Shown: positions 18,228 to 27,041 of the stretch, piece by piece | How the letters are laid out: every line of letters starts with the position of its first letter | Position numbering within the stretch: position 1 is the stretch's first letter | Assembly: GCA_031553755.1 (NCBI GenBank) | Contig: JAVBKZ010000015.1 | Location: 1 to 36,761, forward strand | Source of the DNA: JAIRVZ01 sp031553755 | GTDB lineage: Bacteria > Bacteroidota > Bacteroidia > Bacteroidales > Azobacteroidaceae | Length of the DNA: 36,761 nucleotides | Direction of reading: 5' to 3' | Notes under the pieces: model-generated | The model's database searches: none | Seen by the model: only the letters and a program-made list of their open reading frames with translations | Told to the model about the DNA's origin: nothing | Translations under genes and position numbers: made by a program

Positions 18228-18896
18228 ATGATAAAAGCAGTCCTTTTCGACATGGACGGTGTCTTGTATGATTCCATGCCAAGTCATGCCCAAGCGTGGT
18301 ATGATGTTATGACTTCGTATAACATCGTTTGCAAACCCGAAGATTTTTATCTCCATGAAGGGCGCACCGGATTTTCAACTATCGATATTTTATTTCAACA
18401 ATCGTTCAGACGACACGCAAGCGCGGAAGAACAAAAGAAAATTTATGCCGAAAAATGCGTTCGATTTTCTGAGTTAGAAAATTCTAATCCGATGCCGGGA
18501 GCAATAGACGTTTTGAAAAAAGTAGAAAAACTTGGACTTGTTCCGTTGATAGTAACCGGTTCTGGTCAGTTTTCTTTATTCGATAAATTAGAAGCCAATT
18601 TTCCGGGATTTTTCAAAAAAGAATTGATGGTTACGGCCTACGATGTGAAACATGGCAAACCTCATCCCGAACCCTATTTAATGGGATTAGAAAAAGCTGG
18701 AGTAAAGGCTTCCGAAGCCATTGTCATTGAAAACGCGCCATTAGGCGTTGAATCGGCAAAAGCTGCCGGAATATATACCATCGCTGTCAACACGGGGTCC
18801 CTACCCGATTACATTTTATTAGATGCCGGGGCTGATTGTATTTTTCCGGATATGAAAACATTGGCAGAGAATTTTAATATTATTTATGATAAATAA
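18228..18896 (+). CDS. HAD-superfamily phosphatase/phosphomutase (beta-PGM-like)
   Basis: A 222-residue haloacid-dehalogenase-fold protein with all core motifs: nucleophile motif LFDMDGVLYDS (Asp8, Asp10), motif II IVTGSG at about residue 105, motif III Lys in KHGKPHPEPY, and an acidic motif reading VIENAPLGVESAKAAG, as in beta-phosphoglucomutase-like members. A helical cap lies between motifs I and II. It probably acts on a small phosphorylated sugar, but the substrate cannot be read from sequence. Its 3' end overlaps the acyltransferase gene by 11 bases. Confidence 0.87.
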   Translation: MIKAVLFDMDGVLYDSMPSHAQAWYDVMTSYNIVCKPEDFYLHEGRTGFSTIDILFQQSFRRHASAEEQKKIYAEKCVRFSELENSNPMPGAIDVLKKVEKLGLVPLIVTGSGQFSLFDKLEANFPGFFKKELMVTAYDVKHGKPHPEPYLMGLEKAGVKASEAIVIENAPLGVESAKAAGIYTIAVNTGSLPDYILLDAGADCIFPDMKTLAENFNIIYDK

Positions 18897-19944
18897 CCCA
18901 AACAATAATAAAGAAATTCACTTTGTTAATGTTGCAAAAACATTAACAATATTTTTAATTGTATTGGCACATCTACCAATACCAACGCCTCTTTGGTTAT
19001 TTATTGGTAGTTTTAGAATGCCTCTCTTTTTTTTATTATCCGGATACTTAATTTCATCTCGCCAATATGATTTCATTTCATTTGTAAAAAAGAAAGCAAA
19101 AACACTATTAATTCCATATGCATTTTTTGCTATTATATCATTGTTTTTTTGGTATTTTATAGGAAAAAAATATGGTAATGATTCTTCACCCGATAATGCA
19201 TCATCTTTATTTAAATATATCATTGGTTTTATTTTGGCAATTCCGTCCAAAGAATATTTAGGATTTAATTTTCCTATTTGGTTTTTACCATCTCTTTTTT
19301 GTGCTGAAATTATGTTTTATTTATGCCAAAAATATTTTCGTAAAATCTCTTTTTTTATTTTTTGTTTATGTTTTTGCATTGGTGTTTTAATAAAAAATTA
19401 TATTGACATTAGATTACCTTTTGGTATTGATGTTAGCTTTTTTGCTTTACTGTTTATTTATACAGGAAATTGGATGAAGAAAAAGAATTTAATAGAAAAG
19501 TATGTATGCAATGTGAAATTTTTATATAAAATATTTTTTTCGATTGTATTTGCTATTCTAACCATATACATTTCACATATAAATAATGCAGGAGGAACGA
19601 TTTCTATGGTTCATCGTATATTTAATAATTATTTTTTATATTTTGTAGGAGCTTTTTCAGGTTCTTTATTTCTTCTTTTCTTAAGCAATTGTATTCCTAA
19701 TCATCGTATTTTTAGTTTTTATGGACGAAATACAATTATCATTCTTGGGTTTCATTTAATGATCTTTAGTTTCATAAAAGCAATTCAACTATTTATTTTT
19801 CATATTCCAATAGAGATAGCAAATAATAGTTTTTCTATTAACTTTTTATATACAATTTTGACTTTTATTTTAGTTACTCCCATTATATTTTTAATAAATA
19901 AATACACTCCTTTTCTCATTGGAAGGCAAATTGGTATTTTATAA
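18886..19944 (+). CDS. Acyltransferase 3 family membrane protein
   Basis: A 352-residue polytopic protein with about ten hydrophobic segments. The N-terminal block FVNVAKTLTIFLIVLAH and then RMPLFFLLSGYL is the acyltransferase-3 signature, with the conserved His in LAH. Such proteins transfer acetyl or other acyl groups to sugars of lipopolysaccharide, capsule or exported glycans. The gene is strikingly AT-rich: I count 11 G/C in 19501-19560 and 12 in 19861-19920, against 23 in 21601-21660 of pyrH. It overlaps the HAD stop and is followed after 14 bases by a second membrane enzyme with the same composition, suggesting the two arrived together. Confidence 0.83.
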   Translation: MINNPNNNKEIHFVNVAKTLTIFLIVLAHLPIPTPLWLFIGSFRMPLFFLLSGYLISSRQYDFISFVKKKAKTLLIPYAFFAIISLFFWYFIGKKYGNDSSPDNASSLFKYIIGFILAIPSKEYLGFNFPIWFLPSLFCAEIMFYLCQKYFRKISFFIFCLCFCIGVLIKNYIDIRLPFGIDVSFFALLFIYTGNWMKKKNLIEKYVCNVKFLYKIFFSIVFAILTIYISHINNAGGTISMVHRIFNNYFLYFVGAFSGSLFLLFLSNCIPNHRIFSFYGRNTIIILGFHLMIFSFIKAIQLFIFHIPIEIANNSFSINFLYTILTFILVTPIIFLINKYTPFLIGRQIGIL

Positions 19945-19958
19945 ACATAATTTTACCC

Positions 19959-21479
19959 ATGTTTTTTAAGAAAAATCTAAGATATTTTTTATTCATTACA
20001 ATTGCGTCTCTATTTATAGGAGTTTGTTTTACTTCAACTGATTTTATCAAATCGCCATTTCATGAATTTAAAGATTTTATTCAACTCTTTTTACAATGGT
20101 TTATTCTTTTGATAGCTGTATGGTCTGTTATTTTTATAATATCATTGAATAAAATTATATTCTCTTTATTATATCCTTTAATTTGTTTTATTTCCTCGAT
20201 TTTAGCTTATTTTAGATTTGTTTCAGGCACAACACTTACTACAATGATATTAGATGCCGCATTAGATAATGATTCTCAAACAACGGCAGAATTAATAACT
20301 TCCGGGCTTATCTTATTTGTTATTTTTAGCACTATAATCTCTATTGCGATTGTTGCTTATAGATCAAAGAAGATAAAAGTGTATAAATCCCCTATTCTTT
20401 TGGCTATTTCATTGTTATTTTTTCTTCTTATGTTTAATATTCAAAGAATAAAAAATCCTATATCAGAAAGGATTCCCTTTAATCTTTATTTTATAACATC
20501 AAGGTATTTATCTGAAAAAAAGGAAATTTCTAAAGAAAGAAAAAGTTTGTCGGAAAATGTAGTTTGTAATGAAAATAAAGATTTGATGGTTTTACTTGTC
20601 ATTGGAGAATCTCTTCGTTCAGATCATTTAGAAATTAACGGTTATAAAAGAAAAACAAACCCATATTTATCTAAAGAAGATATTATTTCTTTTCCAAATA
20701 TTTATTCTGATTACACTTATACAAATGCTAGTTTACCTCATATTTTAACACGAGCTGATAGTATTTATTCTGAAAGAGCTTACACAGAACGATCTTTTAT
20801 TGATCTATTTAAATATTGTGGATTTTATACTATATGGCTAGCTAACCAAGAACCTGCAAAAACTTATGTGTATTTTATGCATGAATGTGATACCTTGATA
20901 CACTGTAATTCTAATAAATCTGTTTATGTATTTGACAAATGGCTTGATGAAGATTTATTACCTCATTTAAAGAATATTACGAAAAAAAAATCTGATAATA
21001 AATTAATAGTATTACATACAATAGGTTCTCATTGGTATTATAATTCTCATTTTTCAGACAATTTTCAAATTTATAACCCCGTTACAAAAAGTCGTCAAAT
21101 TTCTTCATGTAGTCATGAAGAAATGTTAAATTCGTATGACAATACTGTATTATATACTGATTATTTTATATATTCCCTTATAGATCAAATGAGGGATAAA
21201 AATACTATACTTTTTTATTTATCAGACCATGGTGAAAGTTTAGGTGAAAATGGTTTTTGGTTACATGCTACAGATTCACCTCCAATACATTATCCCGCTT
21301 GTTTTATTTGGATGTCTTCTACATACAAAGAAAATAATATTGAAAAATATAAAATACTTCAAGCGAATAAAAATTTGAGATATAAAACTGATTTTTTATT
21401 TCATACTATAACTGAAGCTGCGGGAATGAAAGGTGGAGTTATTGATCACAATTTTAGTCTTTTCAAAGAAAACAATTAA
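19959..21479 (+). CDS. Phosphoethanolamine transferase-like membrane sulfatase, AT-rich copy
   Basis: A 506-residue inner-membrane enzyme with about four to five membrane segments in the first 175 residues and a periplasmic alkaline-phosphatase-like domain. Motifs: LLVIGESLRSDHLEINGYKR (metal ligand Glu217), nucleophile segment YTYTNASLPHI with Thr255 in the catalytic position, and LSDHGESLGENG (Asp423, His424). It is the same superfamily as the enzyme at 8642 but clearly diverged, closer to EptA around the SLP segment. Low GC content and rare use of GC-rich codons match the upstream acyltransferase and differ from pgi and pyrH on either side. Probable role: adding phosphoethanolamine or a similar group to a surface glycolipid. 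Confidence 0.82.
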   Translation: MFFKKNLRYFLFITIASLFIGVCFTSTDFIKSPFHEFKDFIQLFLQWFILLIAVWSVIFIISLNKIIFSLLYPLICFISSILAYFRFVSGTTLTTMILDAALDNDSQTTAELITSGLILFVIFSTIISIAIVAYRSKKIKVYKSPILLAISLLFFLLMFNIQRIKNPISERIPFNLYFITSRYLSEKKEISKERKSLSENVVCNENKDLMVLLVIGESLRSDHLEINGYKRKTNPYLSKEDIISFPNIYSDYTYTNASLPHILTRADSIYSERAYTERSFIDLFKYCGFYTIWLANQEPAKTYVYFMHECDTLIHCNSNKSVYVFDKWLDEDLLPHLKNITKKKSDNKLIVLHTIGSHWYYNSHFSDNFQIYNPVTKSRQISSCSHEEMLNSYDNTVLYTDYFIYSLIDQMRDKNTILFYLSDHGESLGENGFWLHATDSPPIHYPACFIWMSSTYKENNIEKYKILQANKNLRYKTDFLFHTITEAAGMKGGVIDHNFSLFKENN

Positions 21480-21495
21480 AATAAACAAAAATACT

Positions 21496-22206
21496 ATGGC
21501 AACTTACAAAAGAATACTCCTTAAATTGAGTGGAGAATCACTTATGGGAGAAAAACAATACGGAATAGACGAAAACCGTTTGGCTGATTACGCGCGTCAA
21601 ATCAAAGAAATTGCCGGTATGGGAATACAAATCGGAATTGTTATCGGAGGAGGAAACATTTTCCGTGGATTGAGCGGTACTTCGAAAGGATTCGACCGTG
21701 TGAAAGGCGACCAAATGGGAATGTTGGCAACTGTTATCAATAGTTTGGCTTTGAGTTCCGCTTTAGAAAGAGAAGGTATCAAGGCTAAAGTTTTTACGGC
21801 TACTCGGATGGAGCCTATCGGAAACTTATACTCTAAATGGGAAGCTATCGCAACGATGGAAAAAGGTGAAATCGCTATCATTGCCGGAGGTACCGGAAAT
21901 CCGTTTTTCACAACCGATACCGCTTCCGCTCTTCGTGGAATCGAAATTGAAGCCAACGTGATGCTCAAAGGAACTCGCGTGGACGGAATTTACACTGCCG
22001 ATCCGGAAAAAGATTCTACGGCTACAAAATTTGATGATATTAGTTATGATGAAATTTATAACCGCGGATTGAAAGTGATGGATTTAACGGCGACTGCTCT
22101 TTGTAAAGAAAACAATCTTCCTATTATTGTTTTTGATATGGATACGGTTGGAAACCTGAAAAAAGTGATGTCGGGCGAAAATATCGGAACTTTGGTTCAT
22201 AATTAG
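21496..22206 (+). CDS. pyrH: UMP kinase
   Basis: A 236-residue amino-acid-kinase-fold enzyme phosphorylating UMP to UDP. Motifs: RILLKLSGESLMG at the N-terminus, VIGGGNIFRG, and the late block ASALRGIEIEANVMLKGTRV followed by GIYTADP. The frame is open further upstream to 21433, but that part overlaps the preceding gene out of phase. MATYKR at 21496 matches the family's usual start and lies 16 bases after the preceding stop. The last base of its stop codon is also the first base of an octamer repeat tract. Confidence 0.97.
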   Translation: MATYKRILLKLSGESLMGEKQYGIDENRLADYARQIKEIAGMGIQIGIVIGGGNIFRGLSGTSKGFDRVKGDQMGMLATVINSLALSSALEREGIKAKVFTATRMEPIGNLYSKWEAIATMEKGEIAIIAGGTGNPFFTTDTASALRGIEIEANVMLKGTRVDGIYTADPEKDSTATKFDDISYDEIYNRGLKVMDLTATALCKENNLPIIVFDMDTVGNLKKVMSGENIGTLVHN

Positions 22207-22253
22207 TTGACGAGTTAACAAGTAGACAAGTTGACGAGTTAATAAATTGATAA
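22206..22253. repeat. Degenerate octamer tandem repeat (period 8)
   Basis: Six consecutive 8-base units fill the pyrH-prmA gap: GTTGACGA, GTTAACAA, GTAGACAA, GTTGACGA, GTTAATAA, ATTGATAA. The 14-mer AGTTGACGAGTTAA occurs exactly twice (22205 and 22229). The array starts on the G of the pyrH stop and ends 9 bases before the prmA ATG, where it blends into an A-rich leader. Confidence 0.7.
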
Positions 22254-22262
22254 AAAACAAAA

Positions 22263-23111
22263 ATGAATTACTACGAAATCAGTTTTGAGATCAATCCTAA
22301 CACAGAAGTAAACAGGGATGTTTTGGCCTCTGTGTTGGGCGAAATCGGTTTTGAAAGTTTCTCTGAAATTTCAAACGGTATCAATGCTTATATTTCAGAT
22401 AAGTTGTATGACGAAAATATACTGAAAGCTTGTATTTCCGATTTTCCTCTGCCTGAAGTTGAATTGAATTATGCGGTTTCTTTTGTCGAAACTAAAAATT
22501 GGAACGAGGAATGGGAAAAAAATTTCTTCCAACCGATTATTATTCAGGATAAATGTATAATACATAGTTCTTTTCATGAAAACATACCGCTACTTTCTTA
22601 TAATATTGTAATCGACCCCAAAATGGCTTTTGGTACCGGTCACCACGAAACTACAAGCCTGATGATTTCGTATTTATTGGATGCGGATGTTGAAAATAAA
22701 TCGTTTTTAGATATGGGATGCGGAACTGCTGTACTTGCCATTTTAGCCAAAATGAGAAAGGCCGGACATGTTGTCGCTATCGACATCGATGAATGGGCTT
22801 ATAACAACGCTTTAGAAAATATTAAATTGAATCAGACTCCGGGTATTGACATCCGTTTGGGTGGAGCCGAATTATTAGGGCAAGAAAAATTTGATGTTAT
22901 TTTTGCCAATATCAACCGGAATATATTGTTAAACGACCTACGTCATTATGTTTCTTGTATGAATTTAGGCGCGGAACTTTATATGAGCGGATTTTATAAA
23001 GAAGATTTAGATATCATCAAAGAAGAATGCGAAAAAAACAATCTTGAATTTATTTCGTTTATAGAAAAGAACAATTGGGTTTCAGGAAAATGGAAATATA
23101 AATGCAGATGA
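22263..23111 (+). CDS. prmA: Ribosomal protein L11 methyltransferase
   Basis: A 282-residue SAM-dependent methyltransferase that trimethylates ribosomal protein L11. An N-terminal L11-recognition domain of about 100 residues contains NWNEEWEKNFFQP. The catalytic domain begins with DPKMAFGTGHHETT, a PrmA hallmark, followed by SAM motif I FLDMGCGTAVLAI, an acidic loop AIDIDEWAYNNA, and the FANINRNIL motif near the substrate site. The length fits the family. Its TGA overlaps the ATG of the gldB-like gene. Confidence 0.95.
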   Translation: MNYYEISFEINPNTEVNRDVLASVLGEIGFESFSEISNGINAYISDKLYDENILKACISDFPLPEVELNYAVSFVETKNWNEEWEKNFFQPIIIQDKCIIHSSFHENIPLLSYNIVIDPKMAFGTGHHETTSLMISYLLDADVENKSFLDMGCGTAVLAILAKMRKAGHVVAIDIDEWAYNNALENIKLNQTPGIDIRLGGAELLGQEKFDVIFANINRNILLNDLRHYVSCMNLGAELYMSGFYKEDLDIIKEECEKNNLEFISFIEKNNWVSGKWKYKCR

Positions 23112-24097
23112 TAAAGCATAAATCCTTATTGGTATTAATCCTTACTTTTTTTTCTTTCGGATGTTCCGGAAAAAAAGCTCAAGAAGAAGGTTTTATATCT
23201 GTTAAAATCAACAGGTTCGATTCGGTTTTGTATGAATATTTACAAAATAAAGAACCTGTTGACAGTCTTTTGAATACCAATCTAGCTTTTTTGAATATTT
23301 ACGGCGAACGTGTACTTAATATCGGAACAACAGACTCATCCGGATTTTATAGTCGCTTGAATGCATTTTTTTCAGAACCAACTTTAATGGGTTTGTATAA
23401 AGATGAACAAGAAGTCTTTGAAAATGTAAAGCCGTATGAAAATGAGTTGTCAATCGCGTTCCAACGCTTGCTTAACGAATTTCCCGAATTAAAAATTCCT
23501 GAAATATATATGCACGTTTCGGGGTTGAATCAGAATGTGATAGTGGCTGATTCCGTTCTATCTATTTCTTCAGATAAATATTTAGGATCGGATTACGCCT
23601 TGTATAAGGATTTTTTCTACGATTATCAATTTCAACAAATGTCACCCAATAGGATCGTTCCTGATTATTTGTTGGGTTTCATGATGTCGGAATTTCCTTT
23701 TAAGGGGAACTCAGATGTATTGTTAGACCGAATGTTATATGAAGGAAAATTACGTTACATTCTTTCTGTTTTGTTACAAGAAAGACCGGTAAATGAATCG
23801 TTGGCGTATTCTGAAGAACAATGGAATTGGTGTGAAAAAAGTGAAGCGAAAATTTGGAAAACCATCTTACAACAAAAACATTTATACACACCCGACTACT
23901 TTATCACATCTCAATACATCAATGACGCTCCTAATACAGCTCCTTTAAATCCATCTTCTCCCGGAAGAGCCGGAATTTGGGTCGGTTACAGAATTATTTC
24001 ATCTTTTATGAAAAACAATCCGGAAACAAAATGGAAAGACTTAATTGATTTGACAGATTATCAAGAAATCTTAAAACTATCAAAGTACAAACCTTAA
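23108..24097 (+). CDS. gldB: GldB-like lipoprotein
   Basis: About 329 residues. A lipoprotein signal ends at Cys19 (FFSFGC), so the protein should be anchored to a membrane facing the periplasm. SSDKYLGSDYALY and PSSPGRAGIWVGYRII are the conserved GldB blocks. GldB is needed for gliding in Flavobacterium, but homologues are widespread in non-gliding Bacteroidales, where the role is unknown. Two starts are possible: ATG 23102, or ATG 23108, which gives an ATGA four-base overlap with prmA and is preferred. Its stop overlaps the stop of the convergent gene by three bases, leaving no room for a terminator. Confidence 0.82.
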   Translation: MIKHKSLLVLILTFFSFGCSGKKAQEEGFISVKINRFDSVLYEYLQNKEPVDSLLNTNLAFLNIYGERVLNIGTTDSSGFYSRLNAFFSEPTLMGLYKDEQEVFENVKPYENELSIAFQRLLNEFPELKIPEIYMHVSGLNQNVIVADSVLSISSDKYLGSDYALYKDFFYDYQFQQMSPNRIVPDYLLGFMMSEFPFKGNSDVLLDRMLYEGKLRYILSVLLQERPVNESLAYSEEQWNWCEKSEAKIWKTILQQKHLYTPDYFITSQYINDAPNTAPLNPSSPGRAGIWVGYRIISSFMKNNPETKWKDLIDLTDYQEILKLSKYKP

Positions 24098-24873
24098 TTC
24101 CTAATTAATTTTATCCACTTATTCAAACTATCGAGTAATACAGGCGAATTTTTCCTTAACGCCCAAGCTTGTAATTGGGTAAAACTAATGTCGGTTTCGA
24201 TATCGATTTGAGGTAAATTTTCTTTGTTTTTAGAAGCAATCTGATAATCGACAACAGCATAATCAATATCACCTTCGGCCACCATATAAATCAATTGTTC
24301 GTCAGAATATAAAACATCTTCTTTGATATAAATAGTATCGGCAATTTCTTGTTCGAGATTGCGTAACCTCAATATACTGGGTGAATTTTGATGAATATAC
24401 AATGTTTTTCCGGCTAAATTAATCTGATTACGAATGGGAGGAATATCATTATTCGCTTTTTTTATTCGTTGAACAAGTACTTGTTTATTTAATGTAATCG
24501 GATTTGTAAAAGCAAAACGATTTTTATTTTCAGTCGTAATCGGAATATTCCGGGCTATGATATCGTATGATTGATTTTCAAGTCCTTGTATGCTTTTTTC
24601 CAAATTATTTTCAAGGTAAATTTCAACCGTAAGTCCCGACAATTTTTCTACTTTTTTACTCAATTCATATTGAAATCCCGAAATCGTATCTCCCGACACA
24701 TAATATCCGACTGAATTATATTCTGTTACAATCCGCAATACACCTTCTTTTTTAATTTCGGCATAATCCCTTGATTGATCGTTTTTTTGTATAAAAAGCA
24801 AACCAATCATCGTCATAAGAACAATGATTAACAAGAAAATATAAAGTTTATAAAGTTTTTTAGGATTTTTCAT
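24094..24873 (-). CDS. Membrane-anchored family 3 solute-binding-like protein
   Basis: A 259-residue protein with one N-terminal membrane segment (about residues 10-28, no lipobox Cys) and a bacterial extracellular solute-binding family 3 fold from about residue 38 (GVLRIVTEYNSVGYY, then GFQYELSKKVEKLSG, NQSYDIIARNIP, and DYAVVDYQIA). No permease or ATPase gene is nearby, so amino-acid import is not supported by context. The fold also forms the N-terminal half of the lytic transglycosylase MltF, and this protein would be that half alone, without the catalytic domain. It lies 37 bases after the porin gene on the same strand, so the two may share a transcript. Confidence 0.72.
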   Translation of the reverse strand: MKNPKKLYKLYIFLLIIVLMTMIGLLFIQKNDQSRDYAEIKKEGVLRIVTEYNSVGYYVSGDTISGFQYELSKKVEKLSGLTVEIYLENNLEKSIQGLENQSYDIIARNIPITTENKNRFAFTNPITLNKQVLVQRIKKANNDIPPIRNQINLAGKTLYIHQNSPSILRLRNLEQEIADTIYIKEDVLYSDEQLIYMVAEGDIDYAVVDYQIASKNKENLPQIDIETDISFTQLQAWALRKNSPVLLDSLNKWIKLIRN

Positions 24874-24910
24874 GTATAATTTAATTTAAAATCCGGTTTT
24901 AATTTTTTCC

Positions 24911-26971
24911 TTAATTATTGAAATTCCAAGATAATCCCCATTTAAATACTTGTGGGTTAATAGGATAATGAGGTAAGGAAAAATAGGCAGGTCTGTCAAT
25001 GAAAGATGAACCTAGATTGTAAAATTCAACAAAGAACCGGGTGTATTTAAGGTGGCAATTTATGTACCCATTGATTAAAGGAAAATTACCAACTTGCGTT
25101 TCGTCTTGTAATTTGAATTGTTGGGTAACAGGCTCGTAAGAAGGAGCGTAATATTTAGTGAAATAATGCACATTTCCTCCCATTTGTATTGTCAATACTT
25201 TTGCCACTTTGAATTCGATAAAAAGATTGGAATACAAACTTAAATCGGGTAAAGGAAGAATTTCCTGATTACTTGAAGTTTGATATACTAATTGATTATT
25301 CCAATTCAGGATTCCCAATTTCATATTTTGTTGCAAAGTCGCGGCTAAAACCTGTATACTTCCGGCATATTGTCGCGGATAACTCGATTTATCGAAATAA
25401 ATATAATTCGAAATATTTTCGACACCTACATTCAGATTCATTTTTGTGTGAGGAATATCCAATGTTCCTCCGAAATATACTTTTTTTGTTTTTCCAAAAT
25501 CATTATCCCACACAAAATATTTACTTCTGAAAGTATTTTCGTAAAACGTAGGAGCTATGTTTTTAATGTGAGCCGATCCAGTCAAAGATGCCGTATCTCC
25601 CCAAACAGGAATCCGGGTTTCGATATTTCCGGAAATATTAAAATCGCCCAAATTATCGCCTAAAATTCCCAAATCGCCATGAGCGTCATAACGCAATATT
25701 TTTCCTCTTCGTTTAGCGATTTCTCCTCCTACATAAGTCGATGTTTGGGTTCTTTCCTCTCCTACTATATCAGGAGTCATTATTTTATACCGCCTGAAAT
25801 CTTGTGTGATAAACGCGGTTAAATCGAACTTCGCCCATTGACTAAAACCTTCTCTCAGGGATAAAGCCAACGTGTTTCTTAAAACAAAATAAGAGGTGGA
25901 GTCTTTAAGAGGTTTGTCTGTATAAAAATAATGGTCTCTTTTATAAAGTGTATCTAAATTAGTGGAATCGTTGGAATAAAATTTCCTTGATTTATCATCA
26001 AAATCGAAAGTATAAATAATGCTCGAAACCGGAATGAATTGTTTAATTTTCACACCTGCGGAATCTAATTTATCCGTTTCACGTTCGAATCCCATATTGT
26101 AATGGTAATTCAGAAAATAACGTGTCCCTTTCATATTGTTCCACGTGTTTTTCATCACAGTAGGAATGTCACGCGTTTGTATGCTGCGATTGGTTATAGA
26201 TTGCGGATCTGTGATATATAAATCATCAAGGATTCCTCCATTTTCGGCATTGGTGTAGTCGGCAGGATTAATGAACGCGTGAACACGATGCCTGTCGGAC
26301 AAATAACTGCTATAAAATGTCCAATCGAGATGTTTCGCCGCTTGTGAATTATAATATCCACGGGCATAAAGGTAATCGATATTGAATCCGACATTCAGTT
26401 TTTTCCCGAAATTAATAGACATGTCGCCATTCATCCGTTCTTCTTTGACTTGTTTATTTCCTGCCGTAATATAACTTAAATTGGAATATGGAATTTTCGT
26501 ACTGATAAAATTAAATTTCCCTGGACTTTTTGTATATATATCAAACGGATCCATGAACATGAAGTTAGTTCGTTGCGGACGTTCAAAATAAATACGCGAT
26601 TCGGCAGGAAGTCCCAGATTGCCAAGATAAGCCATCGCTACAGATTGTCCTTCAACCAACTGACGAGTTACATAATCCGTTAGAATTGTATCGGGATTTC
26701 CGGGAATTATTTCGCCGGTTCGTTCGGTTATTCTCCAGTACCTGATTTTTCGCGTTGAATCTTCTTGAATTTCGGGATTGTATAAATGGTCGTAATTTTT
26801 CAGTACTGTATTTGCCGTTTCTTTGATTTGTTGTTCAACATTCGTTGTATCTGATAAAACCGAATCAGCCGGAACTACCTCAGGCAGATCAGTTATTTTT
26901 ATATCATCTTGAGCAAAACAGAATGTTTTACTTATAAAAACAGCAAGTATTATGAACAGAAAACGATTCAA
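24911..26971 (-). CDS. Porin_10 family outer-membrane protein (TTG start)
   Basis: A 686-residue protein recognised as the Bacteroidota 'putative porin' family. A signal peptide (residues 1-20, CFA-QDD) is followed by a periplasmic segment and a long beta-rich region in which alternating aromatic strands suggest an outer-membrane barrel (YSNLSYITAG, then NFGKKLNVGFNIDYLYARGY). It ends KWGLSWNFNN. The only start giving the full signal peptide is TTG at 26969-26971, immediately preceded in frame by TGA, so no upstream ATG is possible. A heptamer repeat tract abuts this start. It probably lets small solutes cross the outer membrane; specificity is unknown. Confidence 0.8.
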   Translation of the reverse strand: MNRFLFIILAVFISKTFCFAQDDIKITDLPEVVPADSVLSDTTNVEQQIKETANTVLKNYDHLYNPEIQEDSTRKIRYWRITERTGEIIPGNPDTILTDYVTRQLVEGQSVAMAYLGNLGLPAESRIYFERPQRTNFMFMDPFDIYTKSPGKFNFISTKIPYSNLSYITAGNKQVKEERMNGDMSINFGKKLNVGFNIDYLYARGYYNSQAAKHLDWTFYSSYLSDRHRVHAFINPADYTNAENGGILDDLYITDPQSITNRSIQTRDIPTVMKNTWNNMKGTRYFLNYHYNMGFERETDKLDSAGVKIKQFIPVSSIIYTFDFDDKSRKFYSNDSTNLDTLYKRDHYFYTDKPLKDSTSYFVLRNTLALSLREGFSQWAKFDLTAFITQDFRRYKIMTPDIVGEERTQTSTYVGGEIAKRRGKILRYDAHGDLGILGDNLGDFNISGNIETRIPVWGDTASLTGSAHIKNIAPTFYENTFRSKYFVWDNDFGKTKKVYFGGTLDIPHTKMNLNVGVENISNYIYFDKSSYPRQYAGSIQVLAATLQQNMKLGILNWNNQLVYQTSSNQEILPLPDLSLYSNLFIEFKVAKVLTIQMGGNVHYFTKYYAPSYEPVTQQFKLQDETQVGNFPLINGYINCHLKYTRFFVEFYNLGSSFIDRPAYFSLPHYPINPQVFKWGLSWNFNN

Positions 26972-26974
26972 TCA

Positions 26975-27041
26975 GTTGAAAGTTGAAAATTGAAAGTTGA
27001 AAATAAAAATTTTAATTCTCAACTCTCAATTATTAATTATT
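26975..27041. repeat. Heptamer tandem/inverted repeat between korC and the porin gene
   Basis: Units of 7 bases: GTTGAAA, GTTGAAA, ATTGAAA, GTTGAAA, ATAAAAA, a TTTT spacer, then AATTCTC, AACTCTC, AATTATT, AATTATT. The second half is the approximate reverse complement of the first, so the transcript could fold into a long weak hairpin. The last unit covers the korC stop codon and its final Asn codons; the first unit lies four bases from the porin start codon. Confidence 0.65.

Noticed and set aside
21433..21495. N-terminal extension of pyrH
   Set aside because: It overlaps the preceding gene out of phase, and the family start is MATYKR at 21496.
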